Source: DATBAK01 sp038240075 (GTDB lineage Bacteria > Actinomycetota > Acidimicrobiia > IMCC26256 > PALSA-610). From it: a DNA stretch of 64,000 nt. The stretch is taken from the NCBI GenBank assembly GCA_038240075.1, contig JBBSEC010000003.1:21549-85548 (forward strand). Reading direction: 5' to 3'. A program made the translations under genes and the position numbers. This document shows, piece by piece, positions 58,220 to 64,000 of the stretch (its first letter is position 1; each line of letters starts with the position of its first letter). A model generated the notes under the pieces. It had not been told where the DNA came from and searched no databases. It was given only the letters and a program-made list of their open reading frames with translations.

Positions 58220-58632
58220 CAGACGGGCCGGAACTGGGTGAGGGCGACGGTGTCGGAGACGGGTTCGAAGACGACCTCGACCGGCAGGCCGAGGCGCAAC
58301 TCCGAAGGTGCGAGCCCGCGCAGGTTGCCGACGAGGCGCGGGCCTTCGTCCATCTCGACGACGAGCACGGCGTAGGGCACTTCGTCGGCGAAGCCCGGGT
58401 CGAGCGGGCGGTGGGTGATCGTCCACGTGTAGATCTGTCCGCGTCCCGACGCGAGCTCCCACGTCGACGTGTCCGACCCGCAGGCGGCGCAGCGGGCACG
58501 GGGAGGATGGCGCCACGTCGCGCACGCGCTGCAGCGTTGGAAGCGCAACTCGCCCGCGGCGCAGAACGCGTAGAACTCGGCGTTGAGCCCGACCGGATCA
58601 GGAACCATCTTGGGGATTCCCGCCGCGCTCAT
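58219..58632 (-). CDS. Zn-ribbon/OB-fold acyl-CoA-binding protein (DUF35-type)
   Basis: A 137-aa protein with a rubredoxin-like zinc ribbon, RFQRCSACATWRHPPRARCA then ACGSDTSTWEL (four Cys), followed by an OB fold (GQIYTWTITHRPLDPGFADE; LVVEMDEGPRLVGNLRGL). DUF35 proteins partner thiolases and form a complex that holds CoA substrates; the thiolase gene directly precedes it with a 4-nt overlap (ATGA). It is probably needed for thiolase activity in sterol or fatty acyl-CoA degradation. Confidence 0.9.
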   Translation of the reverse strand: MSAAGIPKMVPDPVGLNAEFYAFCAAGELRFQRCSACATWRHPPRARCAACGSDTSTWELASGRGQIYTWTITHRPLDPGFADEVPYAVLVVEMDEGPRLVGNLRGLAPSELRLGLPVEVVFEPVSDTVALTQFRPV

Positions 58633-59825
58633 CGGTCGCGCCCGAGCACGAGGATGCTGCCGTCGCCGAAGTCGCCCCAGCCGGTGACGAGCCCGAGCTC
58701 GCACCCGTCGACCTGCGCGGCTCCGGCCGCGCCCCGCAACTGGCGGACCGCTTCCACGACGTGGTTCATGCCCCACATGTGTCCCTGCGAGAGCAGGCCG
58801 CCGTGCGTGTTGAGGGGAGACGACCCGCCGAGCGACAGGTGACCGTCGCGCACGAAGGGGCCCGCCTCGCCGCGCTCGCACAAGCCGAGTGCTTCGATCT
58901 GCAGCAGCACGACGTAGGTGAAGCAGTCGTAGATCTGGAGGAACTGCATGTCGGTCGGTTTCACGCCGGCCATCGCGAACGCGCGCGGCGCCGCGTCGGT
59001 GAGGCCGATGTGGAACGGGTCGGCGCGGTTGGCGATGTCGTCGGCCGGCGCGGGGTGGCCCTCGGCCGCGCCCAGGAGCGCGACGGCAGGTTGCGCGAGA
59101 TCGCGTGCGCGGTCGAGGGAGGTGACGATCACCGCGGCGGCACAGTCGGTTTCGAGGCAGCAGTCGAACAGGCGGAACGGCTCCGATACCCACGGCGACG
59201 CGAGGTAGTCGTCCATCGTGAGCGTGCGCTCGCGCATCACGGCCTTGTCGTTGAGGTGCGCGTGCTCGCGACACGTGAGCGCGATCGTGCCGGTGTCGGT
59301 GGGGAGGGTGCCGTAGAGCTGTTGGTGACGCGTCGCGATCCAGCCGTAGAACTGGGCCGGGGCGCGCGCGCCGTAGGGGAGGTAGAAGTCGACGAGCGTG
59401 TCGGCGATACCGGCGGCATCGATGCCGCGTCGGGGCCGCCGCGCACCCGGCCGGTGCCGGAAGGCCGAGTATCCGTTCCACCCGACGACGACGAGCACGG
59501 CCTCGGCGACTCCGGCCGCAACCGCGGTCGCCGCGTGCATGATCCCCGCGCTCGAGCTCGCGCCACCCATGTGCGCGGTCGACGAGAACCGCACGTCGGG
59601 AACGCCGAGGTTCGCGGCGAGCTCCTCGACCGATGTGTATCCGGGGGGCGGCACGATGCCGTCGATGTCGGCCGCGGTGAGACCGGCGTCGGCGATCGCG
59701 TCGGTCGCGGCCTGGAGCATGAGCTCGAACGGCAGTCGCTCCGACGGCCGCTCGTAGTCGGTCTCGGCGATGCCCGAGATCGCCACCTTGCCTCCGAAGC
59801 CCGTGCCCGTGACGCCGCCGCTCAT
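58629..59825 (-). CDS. Thiolase-family protein (acetyl-CoA acetyltransferase-like, SCP2-thiolase type)
   Basis: A 398-aa thiolase of the SCP2/lipid-transfer type. AISGIAETDYERPSERLPFE opens it; VRFSSTAHMGGASSSAGIMH is where a nucleophilic Cys would sit, but Ser/Ala residues are there, and LFDCCLETDCAAAVIVTS and the C-terminal NTHGGLLSQGHMWGMNHVVE follow. The loss of nucleophilic Cys is common in this subgroup, some of which act as aldol lyases with a DUF35 partner. It is coupled to the Zn-ribbon gene by ATGA overlap. Confidence 0.88.
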   Translation of the reverse strand: MSGGVTGTGFGGKVAISGIAETDYERPSERLPFELMLQAATDAIADAGLTAADIDGIVPPPGYTSVEELAANLGVPDVRFSSTAHMGGASSSAGIMHAATAVAAGVAEAVLVVVGWNGYSAFRHRPGARRPRRGIDAAGIADTLVDFYLPYGARAPAQFYGWIATRHQQLYGTLPTDTGTIALTCREHAHLNDKAVMRERTLTMDDYLASPWVSEPFRLFDCCLETDCAAAVIVTSLDRARDLAQPAVALLGAAEGHPAPADDIANRADPFHIGLTDAAPRAFAMAGVKPTDMQFLQIYDCFTYVVLLQIEALGLCERGEAGPFVRDGHLSLGGSSPLNTHGGLLSQGHMWGMNHVVEAVRQLRGAAGAAQVDGCELGLVTGWGDFGDGSILVLGRDR

Positions 59826-59847
59826 CGGCGGTGACGCTACGGCATCG

Positions 59848-60996
59848 CTACGGCATGACGGCGAACGCGACCGTGCTGACGTGCGCCGCGCTCGCGTCGC
59901 CGTACGGCTCGGCATCGCCGAACGCCCGCACGTGGCCGTCGCTCTGGAGCAGCCAGTACCCGTGCCCGGTCTGCGACGCCGCGATCGAGACGACGGGGAG
60001 CGGGGCGCAGAAGCCGAGGCTGGCCATCGAGCCGTAGAAGTCGGCGTCGCCGAAGCTGAAGACGCCGCCGTCGGAGGCGAGCAGCCAGTAGCCGTGGCCC
60101 GACGGCGTCGCGGCCATGCTCACGATCGGTTGGTTGAGGTGCATGGCGCCGGTCGATCCGTAGAAGGGCGCGTCGCCGAAGCTGACGACGCCGCCGTCGG
60201 AGGCGTAGAGCCAGGAGCCGTGCCCGGTCGTGCGGGGCGTCACGCCGGTGACGGGCCGGTTCAGCGCGGTGCCGCCGAGCCCGCCGTAGAACTTCGCGCC
60301 GCCGAACGCGTAGATGGCGCCCGTCGCGGTGGCGGCCCAGTAGCCCGCGCCCGATGCGCTCGTCGGATGCTGTTCCGGCATCGACGGGAAGCGGCACTGT
60401 CCACCGCCCGCGTCGAGGCCCTGCGCGAGTCGCAGGCTCGGGTACTCGTCGATCGCGGTGTAGTCGGGTCGACGAATCTCGAAGTGCAGATGCGGCACGC
60501 TGTCTTCCGCGTTGCCGCTGTCGCCCATGTACGCGACGAACTGTCCGGCCTTCACGTGGGCGCCGACGACGATGCCGGGAGCGAAGCGCCACTGCGCGGG
60601 GTTGGCGCCGTCGTCGGTACCGGGCGTGTCGTTGTTGATGTGCCCGTAGTTGTAGCGCCAGCCCGCGGAGTCGCGGATCTCCAACCAGTTGCCACCGGTA
60701 CCGTGCGCGTCCGTCGCCATGTAGCCGACGGTGCCGTCGACTGCGGCGAGCTCGTGCAAGAGGCGCTGACCAATGAGGTCTTCACCTTCGTGCCGGCGAC
60801 TGCAACCATCGCGGCACGCGTTGAATGTGTCGCTGTAGCTGACGTGTTCCTGCACCGGGAAGACGATGCGGCGGTACCCGGGGACGCCGTTGGTCCCGCC
60901 GTCACCGAAGGCCGCGGAACCGCTCACGGCGGTCACCATCGACAGGGAGAGAAGGGTCAGTGCGGCGAAACCTGCGAGGCGCGATGCGCTACGGAT
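59848..60996 (-). CDS. Secreted M23 metallopeptidase with C-terminal repeats (probable ATC start)
   Basis: An exported zinc peptidase of about 382 aa. The signal peptide reads RSASRLAGFAALTLLSLSMV then TAVSGSAAFG. The M23 site is RRHEGEDLIGQ (H-x3-D) and VPHLHFEIRRPD (H-x-H), typical of cell-wall hydrolases. The C-terminus has four 48-residue repeats of the type GHGYWLLASDGGVFSFGDAD-FYGS. GGGGGA at 61003-61008 is ideally placed before ATC at 60996, but no ATG/GTG/TTG lies there; the nearest canonical start (TTG 61155) would add a non-protein-like 53 residues. Either ATC is used or a start mutation has occurred. Confidence 0.8.
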   Translation of the reverse strand: MRSASRLAGFAALTLLSLSMVTAVSGSAAFGDGGTNGVPGYRRIVFPVQEHVSYSDTFNACRDGCSRRHEGEDLIGQRLLHELAAVDGTVGYMATDAHGTGGNWLEIRDSAGWRYNYGHINNDTPGTDDGANPAQWRFAPGIVVGAHVKAGQFVAYMGDSGNAEDSVPHLHFEIRRPDYTAIDEYPSLRLAQGLDAGGGQCRFPSMPEQHPTSASGAGYWAATATGAIYAFGGAKFYGGLGGTALNRPVTGVTPRTTGHGSWLYASDGGVVSFGDAPFYGSTGAMHLNQPIVSMAATPSGHGYWLLASDGGVFSFGDADFYGSMASLGFCAPLPVVSIAASQTGHGYWLLQSDGHVRAFGDAEPYGDASAAHVSTVAFAVMP

Positions 60997-61082
60997 GACA
61001 GATCCCCCTACTCGTGGTTGCGTCCCGCGCTTCGACCAAGTGCCCGCAGAACTTGACCGCGCCAGGATCCGGTACAGTTGGG

Positions 61083-61096
61083 TTACTGGCCGGTAA
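61083..61096. promoter_or_regulatory. Inverted repeat upstream of acyl-CoA dehydrogenase, possible TetR-type operator
   Basis: TTACTGGCCGGTAA is a 14-bp palindrome with one mismatched pair, 58 bp before the acyl-CoA dehydrogenase start. The TTAC-N6-GTAA form is common for TetR-family operators of acyl-CoA genes. Confidence 0.4.
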
Positions 61097-61154
61097 CATA
61101 CGGCGGATAACGTGATGACGACCGGCCCGTCGGCCGGACCTTCTGGAGGCGGCA

Positions 61155-62378
61155 ATGTCGGACTTCTCCCTCGATCTCAACGACGATCAACTGCAGCTCC
61201 AGAAGTGGGTGCACGACTTTGCAGCCGACGTCGTCCGGCCCGCGGCCGCCGAATGGGACGAGCGCGAAGAGACGCCCTGGCCGATCATCCAGGAGGCGGC
61301 CAATATCGGCCTGTACTCGATGGACTTCATCGCCAACGCGTTCGGTGACCCGACCGGCATCACGTTCCCGATGATCTCCGAAGAGCTCTGCTGGGGCGAC
61401 GCCGGTATCGCGCTCTCGATCTTCGGCACGACGCTCGGCGTCTCGGGCATCGTCGGCAACGGGACGCCCGAGCAGATTGCCGAGTGGCTTCCCGAGTGCT
61501 TCGGAACGCCCGAAGACCTTCACGTCGCCGCGTTCGCGGTGAGCGAGCCCGACGCCGGAAGCGATGTCTCGTCGCTGCGCACGCGCGCCGTCTACGACGA
61601 GAAGACCGACGAGTGGGTGCTCAACGGCACCAAGACCTGGATCACCAACGGCGGGATCACGCACGTGCCGTGCGTGCACGTCGTGGTTGCGGCGGTCGAG
61701 CCGGAGTTGAAGAGCCGCGGGCACGCGAGCTTCGTCGTTCCGCCGGGGACGCCGGGGCTCAGCATGGGGCAGAAGTTCTCGAAGATGGGCATCCGTGCGA
61801 GCCACACGGCGGAAGTCGTCCTCGCCGACGTGCGCGTCCCGGGTCGCTGCCTGCTCGGCGGCAAGGAGAAGCTCGACGCGCGCATCGCCCGTGCCCGTGA
61901 AGGTCAGAGCTCACGCGTGCAGGCCGCGATGAGCACGTTCGAAGCGAGTCGCCCGCTCGTCGGCGCGCAGGCACTCGGTATCGCCCGCGCCGCGTACGAG
62001 TACGCGCTCGACTACGCGAAGGAACGGCAGGCGTTCGGCCGGCCGATCATCATGAACCAGGCGATCGCGTTCAAGCTCGCCGACATGCGCATGCAGATCG
62101 ACGCCGCGCGGCTTCTCGTCTACCGCGCCTGCTGGATGGGTTCGACCGGCAAGCGCTTCGAGGCCGGTGAAGGCAGCATGTCGAAGCTGTACGCGGGCGA
62201 GGTCGCGGTGCGGGTGACCGAGGAAGCCATCCAGATCCTCGGCGGCGCCGGCTACGTGAAGGACCACCCCGTCGAGCGCTGGCACCGCGACTCGAAGATC
62301 TACACAATCTTCGAAGGCACCTCCGAGATCCAGCGTCTGGTGGTTGCTCGCGCCATCTCTGGCCTGCACATTCCGTAA
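61155..62378 (+). CDS. Acyl-CoA dehydrogenase
   Basis: A 407-aa FAD acyl-CoA dehydrogenase. DDQLQLQKWVHDFAADVVRP is the N-terminal helical domain; VAAFAVSEPDAGSDVSSLRT and WVLNGTKTWITNGG form the FAD-binding middle; the C-terminus has YAKERQAFGRPIIMNQAIAF and IYTIFEGTSEIQRLVVARAI with the conserved Glu of the active site in FEGTSE. GGAGGCGGCA precedes the ATG. A copy of its 3' end occurs at 63602-63694. Substrate chain length cannot be inferred. Confidence 0.93.
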   Translation: MSDFSLDLNDDQLQLQKWVHDFAADVVRPAAAEWDEREETPWPIIQEAANIGLYSMDFIANAFGDPTGITFPMISEELCWGDAGIALSIFGTTLGVSGIVGNGTPEQIAEWLPECFGTPEDLHVAAFAVSEPDAGSDVSSLRTRAVYDEKTDEWVLNGTKTWITNGGITHVPCVHVVVAAVEPELKSRGHASFVVPPGTPGLSMGQKFSKMGIRASHTAEVVLADVRVPGRCLLGGKEKLDARIARAREGQSSRVQAAMSTFEASRPLVGAQALGIARAAYEYALDYAKERQAFGRPIIMNQAIAFKLADMRMQIDAARLLVYRACWMGSTGKRFEAGEGSMSKLYAGEVAVRVTEEAIQILGGAGYVKDHPVERWHRDSKIYTIFEGTSEIQRLVVARAISGLHIP

Positions 62379-62401
62379 CACGCGTCGCTCGATCTCGAAA
62401 C

Positions 62402-62442
62402 TGTTCTCCTTTTCGCACCTACACGGTTCGCTTTGGAGAACA
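62402..62442. terminator. Hairpin after acyl-CoA dehydrogenase, repeated at 63716-63756
   Basis: TGTTCTCC (62402-62409) and GGAGAACA (62435-62442) pair perfectly over 8 bp with a 25-nt interior that pairs partly. It lies between two convergent genes. The same hairpin is present downstream of the gene fragment at 63602-63694, with one changed base that still allows a G-U pair. Confidence 0.6.
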
Positions 62443-62453
62443 CTTCGTCGTTG

Positions 62454-63392
62454 TCACACACTTGTTGCATGATCGGGATCAACACCGGATGCGAGGCGGC
62501 CGGCATGCGCCCAGCCTGCGAGCTCGGGTGACACAACGGCGCTGACGGTCCGGTCGTATTCCGCGAGGTCGTCGTCGCCCACGCGGGAGCGCCACTCGCC
62601 GAAACTGCCCGCTCGAAAGAAGGCTCGGTCTTCCCTCCAGATCTTTCCCGCGTTCGGAAGGACTTCGTCGGCTCGGTCACGCATCCTTTCCAGGGTCGCC
62701 TCCGCTGCGAGCGCCTGCGCCCGCCGCCGGGTGATCTTGATGTCCAACGCGCCGGCGAGGCGCACGATCTCGCTGGGAAGGTCGGCGCTGTAATCCGCGT
62801 AGTGGCACATGACGACGTTCCCGTTACCGCGACAACGCCACCCGGTCTCGAGGTGGTGCAACACGCCGGTGAGGCTGAAGACGCCTGTTCCCGGTTGCGC
62901 GCGCACGAAGGTGCGAAACCGTTCGGTCGGGTCGGCACTGGCAGGTGGTCGCTCCGGGAGCGTGTCGAGGTCGTCGTTTCCCACCGCTTCGCCCCGCAAC
63001 GCGACGACCCGTTCGAGATCCATGTTCGCCATGTGATGTTCCATCGAAATCATCGCGTCGCGCGGGTCTCGACCCACGACGACGTAATTGACATCGTCCC
63101 GCACCGGGAGACCGTCGAGCGGGGTGTGTGTCTTGATGAAGCGACGGTGCTGTTGCGCGGCGTACACGGCTCGCACCTCGTCGAGCGGTCGGATCATCTG
63201 ATCCAACCATGGCGACAGGACGCTCAGCGGCGCCGGGAACACCGGGCCGTCGAAGATCAACATGGCGCACAACATTTGCGTCCACGTCGTGCCGCACTTC
63301 GACGGTGTACTGATCACGATGTCCGACGGTCTGAGCTCGAAGCCGTCCCATCGGGCGTTGTCGCTCATGAGCGACCGGTACTCGACCGTCAT
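62454..63392 (-). CDS. PAPS-dependent sulfotransferase
   Basis: A 312-aa sulfotransferase. The 5'-phosphosulfate loop is VISTPSKCGTTWTQMLCAML, the 3'-phosphate site VNYVVVGRDPRDAMISMEHH, a catalytic-region His is in RRFIKTHTPLDGLP, and the C-terminal FFRAGSFGEWRSRVGDDDLA closes the PAPS site. It moves sulfate from PAPS to an alcohol or amine acceptor, the reverse chemistry of the sulfatase at 30292. It is a single gene, convergent with the acyl-CoA dehydrogenase. Confidence 0.92.
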   Translation of the reverse strand: MTVEYRSLMSDNARWDGFELRPSDIVISTPSKCGTTWTQMLCAMLIFDGPVFPAPLSVLSPWLDQMIRPLDEVRAVYAAQQHRRFIKTHTPLDGLPVRDDVNYVVVGRDPRDAMISMEHHMANMDLERVVALRGEAVGNDDLDTLPERPPASADPTERFRTFVRAQPGTGVFSLTGVLHHLETGWRCRGNGNVVMCHYADYSADLPSEIVRLAGALDIKITRRRAQALAAEATLERMRDRADEVLPNAGKIWREDRAFFRAGSFGEWRSRVGDDDLAEYDRTVSAVVSPELAGWAHAGRLASGVDPDHATSV

Positions 63393-63601
63393 CGACGCGC
63401 ACTCTCACGGACGACGACCCACCTGTCAACCGCGGGCCGGAGTACGGATGGTGTCCCCACCCCGGCCGTTTCAACAATGCCCTCGAAGATCGCGGCTTCG
63501 CATCCCTACTTTCATCCCTACAACCAGGTCATATGCCACAGACGGAGTGGACGCGCTGGAAACAGGGTGCAGGTCAGCGGCACTGAGGTTGACCTGACAG
63601 A
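63393..63601. other. Intergenic region without a clear gene
   Basis: Upstream of the sulfotransferase start, no protein-like frame or RNA gene is seen. It merges into the gene-fragment zone that begins at 63602. Confidence 0.4.
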
Positions 63602-63694
63602 CGCGGGTCACGGACCTACACGATCTTCGAAGGCACGTCTGAAATCCAACGCCTGGTCGTCGCCCGCGCCATCTCTGGCCTGCACATTCCGTAA
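63602..63694 (+). pseudogene. 3' fragment of an acyl-CoA dehydrogenase gene
   Basis: In frame: TYTIFEGTSEIQRLVVARAI then SGLHIP and TAA, identical in the last 25 residues to the C-terminus of the intact gene at 61155. At the DNA level many third codon positions differ (for example ACGTCTGAAATCCAA versus ACCTCCGAGATCCAG), so it came from a diverged paralogue and is not a recent copy. The homology continues about 80 bp past the stop, including the terminator hairpin. Confidence 0.8.
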
Positions 63695-63715
63695 CGCGCG
63701 TCGCTCGACCTGAAC

Positions 63716-63756
63716 TGTTCTCCGTTCCGCACCTCTACGGTTCGTATCGGGGAACA
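63716..63756. repeat. Second copy of the acyl-CoA dehydrogenase terminator hairpin
   Basis: TGTTCTCC (63716-63723) and GGGGAACA (63749-63756) pair over 8 bp with one G-U, the counterpart of 62402-62442. Flanking text (ACGGTTCG, ACACTTCG and GTCGTTGTCACA) is also shared. Confidence 0.65.
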
Positions 63757-63809
63757 CTTCGGTCGTTGTCACAACCCCGGTCATCACTGAAAACGGGAGC
63801 GCGAACGCC

Positions 63810-63923
63810 ACGCGCATTCACCATTTTCCCGGCGGCACCAAAGCGAACTACGAAGCATCGATCGCGGCCGTGCACCCCGGCCCGGACCAACTGCCCAAAG
63901 GTCAGATCTCTCACGTCGCAGGC
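63810..63923 (+). pseudogene. N-terminal fragment of an ABM-like small protein
   Basis: The plus frame reads TRIHHFPGGTKANYEASIAA then VHPGPDQLPKGQISHVAG. This resembles the start of small actinobacterial proteins related to antibiotic-biosynthesis monooxygenases (HRFPGGTxEQYEAxxAxVHP...LPxGQ). The expected continuation after HxAG is lost, as the frame passes into Arg/Ser-rich sequence. It is a truncated relic in the fragment zone. Confidence 0.5.
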
Positions 63924-64000
63924 GCCGTGCCGTCGCTTCCGCGGCGGTTGCTGTCGTGCTGCTCGCGTGTGCGGTCGTACCGTCGCAGGCGAGAAGGCTA
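63911..64000 (+). CDS. Possible start of an exported protein, cut by window end
   Basis: The frame to base 64000 reads RRRRRAVASAAVAVVLLACA then VVPSQARRL: a twin basic start and hydrophobic core like a Sec or lipoprotein signal peptide. No start codon is found in frame, so it may be another gene fragment or use an unusual start. Only 30 codons are in the window. Confidence 0.2.

Noticed and set aside
61005..61155. TTG at 61155 as start of the M23 peptidase
   Set aside because: It adds 53 residues with no signal-peptide character, overlaps the divergent gene's start, and has no ribosome site, while GGGGGA is placed for 60996.

Overview
The window is about 64 kb of GC-rich, gene-dense bacterial chromosome and looks like an actinobacterium. 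The gene content points that way: F420/deazaflavin-type oxidoreductase, 13E12/DUF222 HNH proteins, TIGR03086 and DinB-fold proteins, archaeal/actinobacterial-type inositol-3-phosphate synthase, Zn-ribbon/thiolase pairs, many crotonases and amidohydrolase-2 proteins, and the CGAAC-N4-GTTCG form of the SOS box. An Acidimicrobiia-like lineage is my guess; no rRNA or other marker in the window tests it. I see no tRNA, rRNA, CRISPR array or intact insertion sequence. Many genes have a TANNNT hexamer 5-7 nt before the start codon and no Shine-Dalgarno, so leaderless transcripts appear common. I used this to choose several starts.

Layout. 1-5.2 kb: end of an ABC-2 permease, a redoxin-TPR gene with an in-frame TGA that reads as a selenoprotein, an endonuclease/exonuclease/phosphatase protein, a TIGR03086 protein, a PIG-L deacetylase and a MOSC protein. 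5.2-11 kb: two divergent amidohydrolases around a perfect 18-bp palindrome, then an alpha/beta hydrolase, an ornithine cyclodeaminase-like protein, a threonine dehydratase-like protein and a DUF1003 protein. 11-18.6 kb: a DUF222/HNH gene under an SOS box, an IS1-type transposase scrap, a HAD phosphatase, SRPBCC and two crotonases, then a scarred stretch with a truncated frameshifted AI-2E transporter, SDR and VOC remnants, a repeated palindrome and a very long inverted repeat. 18.6-29 kb: inositol-3-phosphate synthase, crotonase, ATP-dependent DNA ligase, several small proteins, aldo/keto reductase, deazaflavin oxidoreductase, and a second DUF222/HNH gene whose SOS box contains its own start codon.

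29-39 kb: a minus-strand run of oxidoreductase, nucleotidyltransferase, FGly-type sulfatase and amidohydrolase; a nitrilase divergent from an ArsR-SulP pair; and a MerR gene beside a mercury-type operator that now abuts a decapitated thioredoxin. 39-48.7 kb: two secreted proteins, a papain-like protease, acyl-CoA synthetase and Rieske oxygenase (divergent), amidohydrolase and M55 peptidase (divergent), haloalkane dehalogenase, SDR and MsrA. 48.7-64 kb: an asymmetric heterodimeric ABC exporter, a secreted S53 peptidase, glycine dehydrogenase, a SnoaL/Zn-ribbon/thiolase operon, a secreted M23 protein with C-terminal repeats, acyl-CoA dehydrogenase, a sulfotransferase, and a terminal region of gene fragments that includes a copied 3' end of the acyl-CoA dehydrogenase.

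Taken together the enzymes suggest a heterotroph that degrades acyl-CoA esters, aromatic or halogenated compounds and sulfate esters. The observations most worth following are the selenoprotein with its SECIS-like hairpin, the SOS control of both DUF222/HNH genes, the repeated palindromic elements, and the MerR operator fused to a thioredoxin remnant.
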